Made by a program: the position numbers and the translations under genes. From positions 1 to 64,000 of the forward strand of contig JARUPY010000389.1 in NCBI GenBank assembly GCA_029817715.1: a stretch of 64,000 bases of DNA, written 5' to 3'. Positions 12,928 to 23,355 of the stretch are shown here, in pieces. Source of the DNA: Melastoma dodecandrum. Its lineage: Eukaryota; Streptophyta; Magnoliopsida; Myrtales; Melastomataceae. Numbering within the stretch: the stretch's first letter is position 1; each line of letters opens with the position of its first letter. The notes beneath the pieces are model-generated. The model was not told where the DNA came from. It did no database searches and was given only the letters and a program-made list of their open reading frames with translations.

Positions 12928-13984
12928 ATGCAGAACCCTAGCAGGGCGGAGGCGGAGCGTTCTGCTTGGGGTGTCGGAGAAGCTTCTGTACGCCCGGGAC
13001 CTCAACGGTTCTAGGGACTCTCGCCCTCCTAATCCCAGGAGGCCGACCCACTCCTTGACGGGCCCCGACCAGATCCTCGCCATCGTCGACGTCCCTCCTC
13101 GCTACAGAGAAGCGTGTCTCCCCTCACCTCCTCCCACCACGACTGGTACACTCCATCCTCCAGATCCCTCGCCACTCCGACGACCTCGACCTCATCAACG
13201 CGACAGTACCCGCCGCCTCGCCCTCCTCCTCCATCCCGACAAGAACAGGTACCCCTTTTGTTTGCCGACCAGGCCTTCCTCCGCTTCGCCGCCGCCGCTT
13301 GGACCATTCACTCTCCGACCCCTCCAAGAAGTCCCTTTACGGACAAGGAGTTCCCCAATTCGCCCTCGACTCTTCTCTAGGGTTGAATCTCACCTCCCCT
13401 CACCCCTTCCTCTTCCTCCTCCAAGCTTCCCGTCCGGAGGAATGCCGCAGAGGCAGATGAAACTCCCTCCGCCACCTTCACAGCCATCGCAGCAGCAGAT
13501 GGAAAGTGGTGCTGATCCTGTCACCACAAATGTAAATAGTCATAGGTAATAGGCGATGCTGAATTGGCGGAGAGCCCCAGAGGCCCGAGACGTTCTGGAC
13601 TACATGTCCCTACTGTTATGTTCTGAACGAGTATCCTGGGTATATGTAGATTGTTGCCTTAGGTGTCAGGGGTGTCAGAGGGCGTTTCAGGCAATCTTGA
13701 TTGAGTCGCCTCCTCCGGCCGTGCCGGGGAAGGAAGTTTATCATTGTTTATGGGGCATGTTTTCCTCTCGGTTCGAGATCGGGCCAGTTAAGACCAAGAA
13801 GGTTGCCCCTGCCCCTGCCGCCCCTGCCCCTGCTCCTGCTCCTGCTCCTGCTCCACACCCGGCAGGGGGGAGGTTCTACCAGATTGGATGGGGCCAGCCG
13901 GTTGGTGGTGGTGCCAGTGGGGGCGCTGCAACACCTGCGAAGAGGAAGAGGGGAAGGCCGAGGAAAAACCCGGTCCCAGCATGA
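12928..13984 (+). CDS. J-domain (DnaJ) protein with zinc ribbon and AT-hook tail, frame-broken
   Basis: A plant Hsp40-like co-chaperone of the family with a single J domain followed by a cysteine ribbon. The start ATG is at 12928 (MQNPSRAEAER). After a helical region with GPDQILAIVDV comes the J domain: DWYTILQIPRHSDDLDLINA, then RRLALLLHPDKNRYPF with the catalytic HPD, then ADQAF and DPSKKSLYDKEFP. Past a proline/glutamine-rich linker (13380-13545) a zinc ribbon appears: FWTTCPYCYVLNEYP and CCLRCQGCQRAF, then PGKEVYHCLWGMFPLGF. The tail has a Pro-Ala dipeptide run (13805-13858) and an AT-hook-like KRKRGRPRKN before TGA at 13982. The pieces lie in different frames because of single extra bases (for example T in CGTTCTGC, C in GGGCCCCGAC, A and C around the HPD helix). 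The gene is intronless. The order and spacing of motifs fit the family. A long open frame of 271 codons over 12734-13549 is mostly out of frame with these motifs and is not the protein. Confidence 0.85.
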
Positions 13985-14835
13985 GCACGATTCTCAATAG
14001 TTGGGATGTATTGAAGTGGGATTGTGGTTTTGAATTATGCTTGATCCGATCAGAAGAAGCATGTGGATTCCAATTTGAATGGGTAGATTCCAGTCGAAGA
14101 AGGAAGGATGAGAACCGGACTGAAGTTTGAGAAGTGAATGAGTCAGTCAGTGTCTTGCTGTTTATTCGTGTTGTTTCTTGCTTTTTCAGGTGCCGTTCAG
14201 TAGAAAACAAATAGGTTATGATAGAGCAGATGGATGAGGTCTTTCGGGTGCCTGCTGATCATAATGCTTTGGACAGGCCTTGTAGGAAAACCATAATTCA
14301 GCTCCCGTGTTGTAGATATTCTGTGGATTGTGTTAAGTCATCCTGCAGCCAAACCTAACTATCAACTCGTTATGGATCTCCCCTTCTTGTGTTGCATGTT
14401 TATATTATATTGATGATGCTAATCTCACGGTTTTCTTTCATCTACCTGGTGTATTCATGTCATACGGGCATTTTCCATGTTGCTTCATCCATCTGTGAAG
14501 AGTGTGACCGAGATCAATTAATCGTCGATTATAAATTGGGAGTTTAAATTCGAGATGTTTTATATATTCTAGTTCTTCAAAATTCAATATTTCGATGTGA
14601 AATTTTTGGTTCACCGAAATAGTGAATTAGTACCGTGATTTCAGAATTTAATTAAAAATTTAATTATTTTAAAGAAACATCCTTTTTAATAAATTAAAAA
14701 GCACGAAACGACTCGAGTACACGGATCTTTTTACACAAAACCTCAAAGCAAGGAAGGGGGAGAAACCGACGTGGGAGACCAAATCAAGATAGAAGGGAGA
14801 TCACGATCGATCGATAGAACGAAGGCGGGCCGGAG
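13985..14835. other. Intergenic: J-domain 3' region and AP-4 mu promoter
   Basis: Plus-strand 3' UTR-like sequence of the J-domain gene, then AT-rich DNA (14520-14700), then the 5' UTR of AP-4 mu. No further gene or repeat was seen. Confidence 0.5.
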
Positions 14836-17800
14836 ATGATTTCTCAGTTCTTCGTACTCTCCCAGCGTGGCGACAACATCGTCTTCCGTGATTGTTGAGT
14901 GTTCTTCCCATTGCGCCTGCCGGACGCCTGAATCTCTTCTTTCTTTCTCGGTTTTTTTTTTTTTAGGTTTGTGATTTTTTTGTAGATCGAGGAGAGGTGC
15001 AGAAGGGCAGCACTGAGGTTTTCTTCAGGAAGGTGAAGTTCTGGAAGGAGGCTGGCCAGGAGGAAGCTCAAGCCCCGCCTGTCTTTGTAGGTACTTCGCA
15101 TCTCCCCTCGATCCCACCACCGGGGGTTGGGGGCTGGGTCTTAGGTCAATTCCGACCACGCTACGGAAATTGTGGTTTTTGTAGCCGGGTCTGGAAGGTC
15201 CTTTCATCTTTCGTTGTTTCGGTCGTCTAGATTGAGTTTGTGTCTGCTCTTCTTCATTTGGGAATCACGAGTGTTGTTTTTTGCATAGTTAGTGCACGAG
15301 GGAAGTGAGTGTGATTGATTTTTGTTGGGAAATAGTCCCATACCGGATAGAGAAAGGCCTTGACCAATGCATATATAGGATTGTGACCTTCACCTAATTG
15401 CTAGCTTTTAAGTATAATACACGATTTCTAACATGATATCAGAGTCAGATTTGTCCCGTTGGATAAAGATTCCGAAACGAGGGCGCCCGACCCCCGGACA
15501 AAGATCCGATGTGGGACTATGGGGAGGTGTTGGGAAATAGTCCCACACCGGATAGAGAAAGTCCTGAGCCAATTCATATATAGGGTTGTGATCCTTCACC
15601 TAATTGCTAGCTTTTAGGTGAAGGGTAACCCGACACGATTTCTAACAATTCGGATTCCTTCTATACCGTTTATGTTATGTTCACCAGTAGTTGCGGAAAC
15701 ATAGGTTTGCTTTAATATGAGATGAATCATTTGTAATCAGAGTAGCTGTCTGATTATCACAACATGCTGATCTGCGGGCAGGAGTTTTTGTTTTCTTTGG
15801 TGGGGGTGGGGGGCACGTATGGTTGATGCTATTCTTGTCACAAATTTTAGATTCTCACATGTGTGAACCAGTGCTTGTGTGTGTCATGTCCAACTTATTT
15901 TTGGCTCTTCCATATACTGTTATCTAAATGTTGTTGTCTGCCCTTTTTCCTACAGAATGTGGATGGTGTTAATTATTTCCATGTGAAAGTAGCTGGGTTA
16001 TTGTTTGCTGCAACGACAAGAGTTAATGCATCACCTTCTCTAGTCTTGGAACTTCTGCAAAGAATTGCTCGAGTTTATCAAGGACTACTTGGGTGTTCTT
16101 AGTGAAGATTCACTGCGCAAAAACTTTGTTCTGGTGTACGAGTTTGCTTGACGAAGTCATAGTATGTCTTCTGTTACCTGGCTGCTCGAAAATGATTACC
16201 ACTTTGATATCCTTTTGATTTCACGTGTGCTTTAATTGTATACGCCATTTGATCTTCCATTTGCGAAGTGTGGCTTCTGATGTTAATTCTCCTTTTAGCA
16301 TCATAAATCTGTAGGCCAATATGGGATTGCAAATACTGTCGATGTCTGATTGCTGAGGATTCTGGAAGGAAATGGCCCGGAATCTCTCTTGCATGCTATC
16401 CAGCTTATATGAAATCCGAAATGTTTGACAGAATGATGACTACTGGTTCTAATATGGCATTATTACTTTCAAAATCAGGATTTTGGGTATGTCCAAACAA
16501 CATCTACTGAGATGTTGAAGTCTTTCATATTCAATGAGCCCATCCCGGTTGAATCATCTCGTGTCCCGCCACTTGGTCCTGCTGCCATTTTCATGGTACA
16601 ATGCCTGCCTTTTATGCAAGCTCTAATAGCGTGAAGTTTTATCACTTATATTGAGGGCTGTTATTTCTTCATATTATCTTTTTGCAGCAAGGGAATAAAA
16701 GAATGCCAGGGACTGCTGTTACAAAATCAGTTATAGCAAATGAGCCTGCGGGAAAGAAGAGAGAAGAAATTTTTTGTAGACATCATAGAGAAGATTAGTG
16801 TCACGTTTAGCTCCAGTGTATGTACCTCTTGACGTGAATGTTTCTCTTCTAGTTTATCATCATACTGGTGAAGGTGAGCACATAATATTGACTTATCATA
16901 AAATGCTCTCAATGCATGACTGTTGTTAGAGTTCAAACTGTAAGCTTCAGCCCTCATTGTTCTCTTTTATAGAATGTATCATTGGATTAGATGATAAACT
17001 TAGCTGTTTATCCTTAAGTTGATTCACTAAATGCAAATGCTCAAAGTTTTACCTTTACTATTTAGAATGAAGAAAAAATTATGTCGCAGGTTTCCGGAAA
17101 TTTTTACCATCCTTTCTTTCACGTATCGGTTTCATTGTTTGGTCCTCAATTGTTCTAGAATGTGCTTCTCGATTCCGTGAACAAAATACTGTCAAACATT
17201 CTTTAGATATTCTTTTTGAGCTTTTTCTAATATAAGTTATTCTTTGGGCTTTGCTCGTGCTGTCTTTGACATGAGTATGATAGATGTACGTGGTTTTTGT
17301 ATTGAAATTTTTGTAGCACAACCAATTTGATTTATTTTTCAATGAATTGGCTGGATGGGATATCTGTGGTTGCTTCATGGCTATAACATTCGCATTCTGC
17401 GCCTTTAGTTCCTGCTACAATTCATGCGGTTATTCAAAATGTTTGAAAATAAGGGCGATGCCACTATTTTAGACTCATATTTGATTCATTTTTATTTTAA
17501 GAAGCTGTAACTTATAAGCAAAACACATTCCATCTTATGATGCTTTGTTTGTTTCCTCAGGGCTATATACTTACTTCCGAGATTGATGGGACCATCCAAA
17601 TGAAGAGTTATCTAACTGGAAATCCAGAAATACGAGTTGCGTTGAATGAAGAACTGAATATTGGAAGAGGGGGAAGATCTGTATATGGTATTGTATTTTT
17701 AATCATCAAATAACTTCATTTTGCTGGGTAGTAGATATTCCGCCTCTGGTGGGAAGTAATAATATTAGCATAATCTAAGTGATTTTCATTTTCCTTTGTA

Positions 17801-19351
17801 TAATTGATTTCTTTGACTTTTGTGTTTTTATGCATCGGACATATAAAAACTTGCTGTAGTAAAACTTTTTGGTTTGATTTGTTTGTTTTGTTTGTCTGAA
17901 ATTATTTTCCTTTTATTTCATATGATCGGCCTTCTAATTGTTTGTTTTGGGATAGATTATCGAAGTTCAACCGGATCAGGGGCGGTAATACTTGATGATT
18001 GTAATTTTCATGAGTCTGTACGTCTGGACAGTTTTGACTTGAACCGAACCTTAACTCTGGTAAGGGCATTTTGGTGCAAGTTTAAATTATGTGAGATTAT
18101 GCATCCCGACTAATTACTTTATGGGCTGTTTTCTTTAGGTTCCACCTGATGGTGAATTCCCAGTCATGAATTATCGTATGACCCAAGAATTTAGGCCACC
18201 CTTTCGTATAAATGCATTGGTAGAAGAGGCAGGAACTCTTAAGGTGAGCAGCTAAATTTGGCCTGTTGATCATTTAATTACTTCTAGTTTTCAGAGAACT
18301 TGATTCGGGAGCAGTCATGGATAACCTATGCTTATTCTGCAGTGTAGACATGATGCAAATGCTAGTTATTTTGAACTGCTGCTGATTTTGTGTAGGCAGA
18401 AGTAATTATCAAAGTGATAGCAGAGTACTCCTCAAGTATTACTGCAAACACAGTAATGGTACAGATGCCACTGCCAAAATATACTACCCGGTATGCCTCA
18501 TTTTATTGTTACCTTTTTCATAGCAATGTTTTACTCCCACTTGACTGCAAGTGCATATTTTTGTTGAAGGATATAAATCAGTCAATTGTTAGTTTTCAAT
18601 AAGGAAATATTTCCCCTGATGATGACCACTTTGATATTTGTTATTGCAACTATTGACCGGACCTTGTCCCTGGAGATACGACCGAGCTTAAATTTTTTGA
18701 AAGCTAATATATATTTACATTTTTTAAAATATCAGAGCCACTTTTGAGCTTGAATCAGGGGCTGTAGGGCAGAATGCTGATTTTCGTGAAGCATCCAAGA
18801 AACTAGAATGGAGCTTGAAGAAGGTGCAATCCTTGTCTATTATTCTTGCTATTTCTACCCGGTAGTTTCATCTTAGGGAACTTTCATGAGATTTATGCTA
18901 AAATGTGTTCCACGACAGATTGCAGGCGGGGCTGAACATACCCTGCGTGCTAAGCTGACGTTTTCTCAGGAGTACCATGGTACACTCAAAATGAATGTCT
19001 ATCAAGAGTGTTGTGATTTGGTTGGGTGGCCTTGTCTAAGGCACAACTCATTTTGTCATACAGGAAATATATCGAAGGAATCTGGGCCAGTCAATATGAC
19101 TTTTACCATTCCCATGTACAATGCCTCGGGCCTTCAGGTAAATGAACTTTTCGGTCACACGTACAGCTGTTTCTCCATTGAGGATCGACCTGTAAGCAAA
19201 TAACGCGTCCGCACACCAGAATGTATACATCCATTTGTTGCTGTTGTGTTTCCAGGTGAAGTACCTGCAGATCGCAAAGAAACCCACTTACAATCCCTAC
19301 AGATGGGTGAGATACGTGACGCAAGCCAATTCCTATGTTGCCCGGTTGTGA
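14836..19351 (+). CDS. AP4M: AP-4 complex subunit mu, 13 exons
   Basis: This is the medium (mu4) chain of the AP-4 adaptor at the trans-Golgi network. It binds YXX-phi-type sorting signals; in plants AP-4 is linked to vacuolar sorting. Exons: 14836-14893, 14986-15086, 15956-16161, 16479-16595, 16688-16817, 17561-17687, 17956-18059, 18139-18243, 18396-18490, 18736-18823, 18919-18979, 19064-19137, 19256-19351, all with GT-AG borders and matching phases. The product is about 452 aa, the usual length. It starts MISQFFVLSQRGDNIVFRDY (longin-like N-terminal domain), continues with DYLGVLSEDSLRKNFVLVYE and DFGYVQTTSTEMLKS, then the mu homology domain from about EEIFVDIIEKISVTFSSSG to KYLQIAKKPTYNPYRWVRYV. 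Exon 3 contains two extra T bases (near 16073 and 16144) and exon 5 one (in the T run near 16767). Without them all exon lengths sum to an exact open frame. I therefore take it as a real gene with sequence errors or very young lesions. Intron 2 holds a TRIM element. Confidence 0.95.
15323..15647 (+). mobile_element. TRIM (miniature LTR retrotransposon) in AP-4 mu intron 2
   Basis: Two direct repeats, 15323-15433 and 15528-15647, both begin TGTTGGGAAATAGTCCCA and end CACGATTTCTAACA, so they have LTR-type TG...CA borders. Between them are only about 94 bp. These start with TGATATCAGAGTC, close to a tRNA-Met primer-binding site, and end in a purine-rich tract (GGGGAGG) just before the second repeat. 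No coding capacity. The flanking target duplication is poor (ATTTT against ATTCG), so the element is old or the edges are eroded. Confidence 0.85.
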
Positions 19352-21091
19352 GGTGACGGAGTTGCCCCATCCTCTTTGCTTTCTATTTACCTTCAAAGTG
19401 TATGCATCCATGGCCAGAGTTGCCGAGAACGGTCAACGAGAACTATACGGCGAGTGGCCCTTGATATTGTTTTTTAAGCTGCTGAACGAGAACGACAGAG
19501 ATCCTTTCCTTTTCTCCTTTTTCTTTTCCTTTCCCTTGTCTCCGTGTTGTATGAAATTTTGGACGCGTCTCTCTTTCTTTTGTTTAAGGCTTTTATCGAA
19601 TTGTGAGGCCCGTCGTTTGTTTATTAATTCCACGAGGACGAGTAAAAGAACATCACAAGTCTTAAAACATTAAATAGTCGAGGGTACGACAGACAAAAGC
19701 TTCCAATGTAGTTGACATGAGGGGGACATCCTCGTAACCATGGCCGACATCAGGATCAAGCAAGTGCCTACCTGTTCTTATAAGTCTCATCATCAACTTT
19801 AGTGTTGGGGACAGGGAGAGAGAATGGAACAAATTAATGTCTCTTCAATAAAAGTAAAAATTTTAGCATAAATCAACATTTGGAAGATTCGTAAAAGAAT
19901 TATGCGACATATTCTTGCTTTTGTTATAACAATAATAATTCATTAAATAATATCCATAACTCAACTCGAAATTGGATTGAAAACATCGGGCTTCCACTTT
20001 CATCAAGAAATCGAACTCGGTGTTTAACATCGATTGAGAACATTATTTGACGAAATATTGAAATTTACGGCTATATTTCGCGAAATATTTTTTCGATGAA
20101 TCTTATTTTGGAACGTGCCCTCTAATTCGGTAATAGTTTCATTCACTATAATCAGACCTTGCCATTACTCATATCATAGTTTGTTGTCAATTTTAAAATG
20201 AAAAAAAAAAATGGGGTGACCAAAGCCATTGCTGCTACTTCCTGCACCACCATTGTGTCCAATACAGAGGAGAGGACGTTCTCTTAATATTCGCCTATAA
20301 CATGAATATTATTACATAAGTGGCGAAATAAATAAATGTTAAACATTCTATTATTTTGACATCACGTGGCGCTAATACTACGACGAGTAAATATGTGAAC
20401 GGCTGATGCCATAAATTCAATGAAAAATCTCCTTAAAACTTTTTTTTTTTTTTTTAAAAGTAGATGTACGGAACGCCGCGACCTAATAACTTTGAATGGA
20501 ATTTGATTACGTGACCTAAATCGTCGTTATTAGCTTTTAATAAGCTCAACAACTACAAAAGAAAATCATACATTGAACCACGTCAGATGTAATTAAATAT
20601 GCCTTGTCTTTTCAAGATAGCTTTTTTTGGTTAAATATAGGCACGAGAAAGGCATGACGAATGAACAGACGCATAGAGACATCAATATAGAAAAGTAGGA
20701 AGAAAAAACCGCCGGCGTAAACCTTAATTATGAGAGTGTGACTAATATAAATTATGTTGTTGGGGAAGGACGCAAAAAACGTCACCAGTGGAATAATTTA
20801 TAATTGCGTTGGAAGAATAAAATCCCGACCTGAAAATACTCACGGCACACACATATATATTATATATATAATTAAAGATCTTTTGAAAACGACGAGAGTC
20901 AATGGAAGAAGAAATGGCGAATGCATGGGTCGGTCGTACCTAATAATAAAAAATTAGATACATTTATAAATTCTGAATAGAAGAAATTTTTTAGGAACGT
21001 ATGACGAGAGGAGACAGAGATACGAAAGCAACTAAAAAACAAAAGCAGTGTTTTTTTTTTTTGTTTGTTATGTGATTTAATTAGTTTTGGG
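19352..21091. other. Intergenic AT-rich region
   Basis: The 3' UTR of AP-4 mu is followed by AT-rich DNA containing short A or T runs and an AT microsatellite near 20853-20870. I see no conserved ORF, tRNA-like fold or terminal repeats. Confidence 0.5.
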
Positions 21092-21226
21092 ATGATGAGG
21101 AAGAGGAGGGAGTTGGTTGGGTTTTTGGCTTTGGTGGCGGAGGAGGTTGGGATTACTACTTATTCTGATGTGAGACACCCCCCAAAAATCTCTCCCCCTC
21201 CCTCCCTCCGGATTCCATTCATATAG
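21092..21226 (+). other. Possible upstream ORF (44 codons) before the AHL gene
   Basis: An ATG-initiated frame (MMRKRRELVGFLALVAEEVG...) ends at TAG 21224-21226, 76 bp before the AHL start. Whether it lies in the transcript is unknown; the transcription start cannot be fixed from sequence. Confidence 0.25.
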
Positions 21227-21302
21227 GTCAGCGAATACCCCCCCCATCCCCCCACCGGGCGCCGCCGCCGCCGCCAACAACAACAACTACTCCAACAAGA
21301 AG

Positions 21303-22139
21303 ATGCAGTTCATCGTGGACAGCGACCTCCGCCATGAGTCCTCCTCCTCCGCTGCATCCGCATCCTCGGCCTCAGCCCGAGTCTCCCCGCCTAACTCAAC
21401 CTCTCCTCCCCCTTACTCCCTCCCCTTTCCCCCCACCCTGAATTTCTCCCCCTCCCCTACTCCCATCCCAGCCAACGGCCCCACCGTCGAGCTCCCTCGC
21501 CGACGTCGCGGCCGCCCTCCCGGCTCCAAGAACAAGCCCAAGAGCAACCCCAATTCCTCCCCCTACCCCAGCCCTAGCCCTTTTCCGCCTTCCTTGAGGA
21601 CCCTCCACCTCCAGGTCGACCCCGACCGTGACGTCGTTGAATCCCTCACCCATTTCTGCCGCACCAGGTCAATCTCCCTCTCGGTGCTCTCCGCCTCCGG
21701 GTTTCTCTCCCAATTCGTCCTCCGCCACCCCTCCTCTCCCTCCTCCAACCTCGCCTTCCGCGGCAGGTTTGAAATCATCTCTATCTCCGCCACCGTCATC
21801 GATTCCAGGCCCGCCCCGTCACCCTCGTTCAACTTCCCGATTAGGTTCACAGTGACGGTGACGGGGCCGCATGGGCAGGTCCTCGGAGGGGCGGTCAACG
21901 GGCCCCTGGTTGCCGCTGGACCGGTTTTCATCGTCGCAGCGTCGTCATCCGACAAGCCAACCTACCACAGGTTACCGGAGATGGAGGAGGAGGACGGCAA
22001 CAACGATGACAAAGTCGTTGAAGGCAACAAGAGACAGCAGACAGGCCTCACGGGAGGTGGAGGTACATTCACGCGTAATCTTAGTGGGTCGGATGATGCG
22101 GTCTGGGGTTCCCCGGTGGTGGCGCGGCCTCCGTACTGA
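21303..22139 (+). CDS. AT-hook motif nuclear-localized (AHL) protein
   Basis: A DNA-binding regulator of the plant AHL family. It binds the minor groove of AT-rich DNA through the AT hook and oligomerises through the PPC/DUF296 domain. The 278-aa frame is open and intronless. Residues 1-64 are Ser/Pro-rich; the AT hook PRRRRGRPPGSKNK is at about 65-78. The PPC domain runs about 98-223, starting RTLHLQVDPDRDVVESL, with the conserved GRFEIIS motif at 154-160 and the core FTVTVTGPHGQVLGGAVNGPL at 182-202 (quoted here as overlapping pieces TVTGPHGQVLGG and GAVNGPL). The intronless layout and the single hook fit clade A. The C-terminal tail is acidic then Gly-rich. GC-rich codon use is strong. No frame damage is visible, in contrast to several neighbours. 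Confidence 0.93.
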   Translation: MQFIVDSDLRHESSSSAASASSASARVSPPNSTSPPPYSLPFPPTLNFSPSPTPIPANGPTVELPRRRRGRPPGSKNKPKSNPNSSPYPSPSPFPPSLRTLHLQVDPDRDVVESLTHFCRTRSISLSVLSASGFLSQFVLRHPSSPSSNLAFRGRFEIISISATVIDSRPAPSPSFNFPIRFTVTVTGPHGQVLGGAVNGPLVAAGPVFIVAASSSDKPTYHRLPEMEEEDGNNDDKVVEGNKRQQTGLTGGGGTFTRNLSGSDDAVWGSPVVARPPY

Positions 22140-23355
22140 GAATTTTGTAGAATGCATGCGGGGTGCGGGCTTCTCTTGGGGGTGGTTAGGGTTTAGGGCA
22201 TTTTGATTGTGGGCGATGTTAGGGTTTTTGGTTTTAAGGACTTTTACCGTGTGAGATACAAGAAGAAGGGGGCAGAAACCCCCCACCTTTCCAACCTCGA
22301 GCCTTTTCTTTTCGTTTGGCCGCAATGCGATTGAGCTCCTCTTGCGGCGGCTTTTGTGAAATAATATCTTGAAATCTGATAAAATATCGAATTTCATAAT
22401 TATAATTTCTTTAACGAGTGAATTCGAAATCATACAATCAGATATGACGCCATTACCATCGCCAAATGAGTGCATCATCATCATGGTCTTAATCAGGTTG
22501 TAGAACGACTGTGATTGTGAAGGATGTGGTTGTACTGACTACTGCCCCTTCTGACCTCTCTTTGTAATCTCTGTCTGAACTTCTGCCCCCTGCTTGCTTT
22601 TGACTTGTGTCCGAATGCCGAGTCCCTATCACCAACCATTTCACCTCTCGTATGTACGTACTACAACTGTTAATTTCACTTGTCACAACCTTATCAGATG
22701 ATTGTCCTAATATAAATAACTAACTTTAATATTTATATCATTAAAAAGTAGGATTTAAATTCACCATAAAATGAATCAAGGTATAAACTACTCTTGAGGA
22801 GATCCAATGTGGAACTAAACTACATATAACATAAGGAAATATGGGGTAAATTCTTGAAATAGGCATAAAGGTTGTATTTATATATAGAAAGGATTTTTGT
22901 TTGTTTCGTTTTCATACATTTCAAAACCTTGAAAATTGTATTCTACAGGCTATTAGATTGATCGGTTTACAAGTGCACTAATTTTCTTAATAAGCAATGT
23001 TTTTATTAAAAAAAAAATTGATCATGGGTTGTAATAACAATGCATCTCGCCAATTCACATTACCAAGCCGGCTCCCAAACTCGGTCAACATAATTGACAA
23101 GTTGATTGATTTTGTTCTTCTTTTGTGAATAACTTACCAGTCACTGACACACTTGCAAGTACATCGGATCTCAAGTTTAAATCTCAAGCTGCCATTGTGC
23201 TAGTCTTGACGGACAAGACAAAATTGGCCCACCAAAATTAAACATTCGACCAAGCACGGTGGCTATTACTATTACCATTACTGTTAAGGCGACCTTGGTG
23301 TGTTTTTACATTTTTTTGTTAGACCAGTCCACCTCATCCTTAACACCACCCCATG
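22140..23355. other. Intergenic region between convergent AHL and UBP16 genes
   Basis: The first part is probably the AHL 3' UTR. The remainder is AT-rich sequence with no supported gene; the 3' UTR of the minus-strand UBP16-like gene is expected at the right side. Confidence 0.5.

Noticed and set aside
12734..13549. Long open frame of 271 codons as an independent Pro/Arg-rich protein
   Set aside because: The J-domain motifs run through all three frames here; this frame is open mainly because the DNA is GC-rich.
21563..22484. Minus-strand ORFs opposite the AHL gene
   Set aside because: They are antisense shadows of a GC-rich coding region with no recognised domain.
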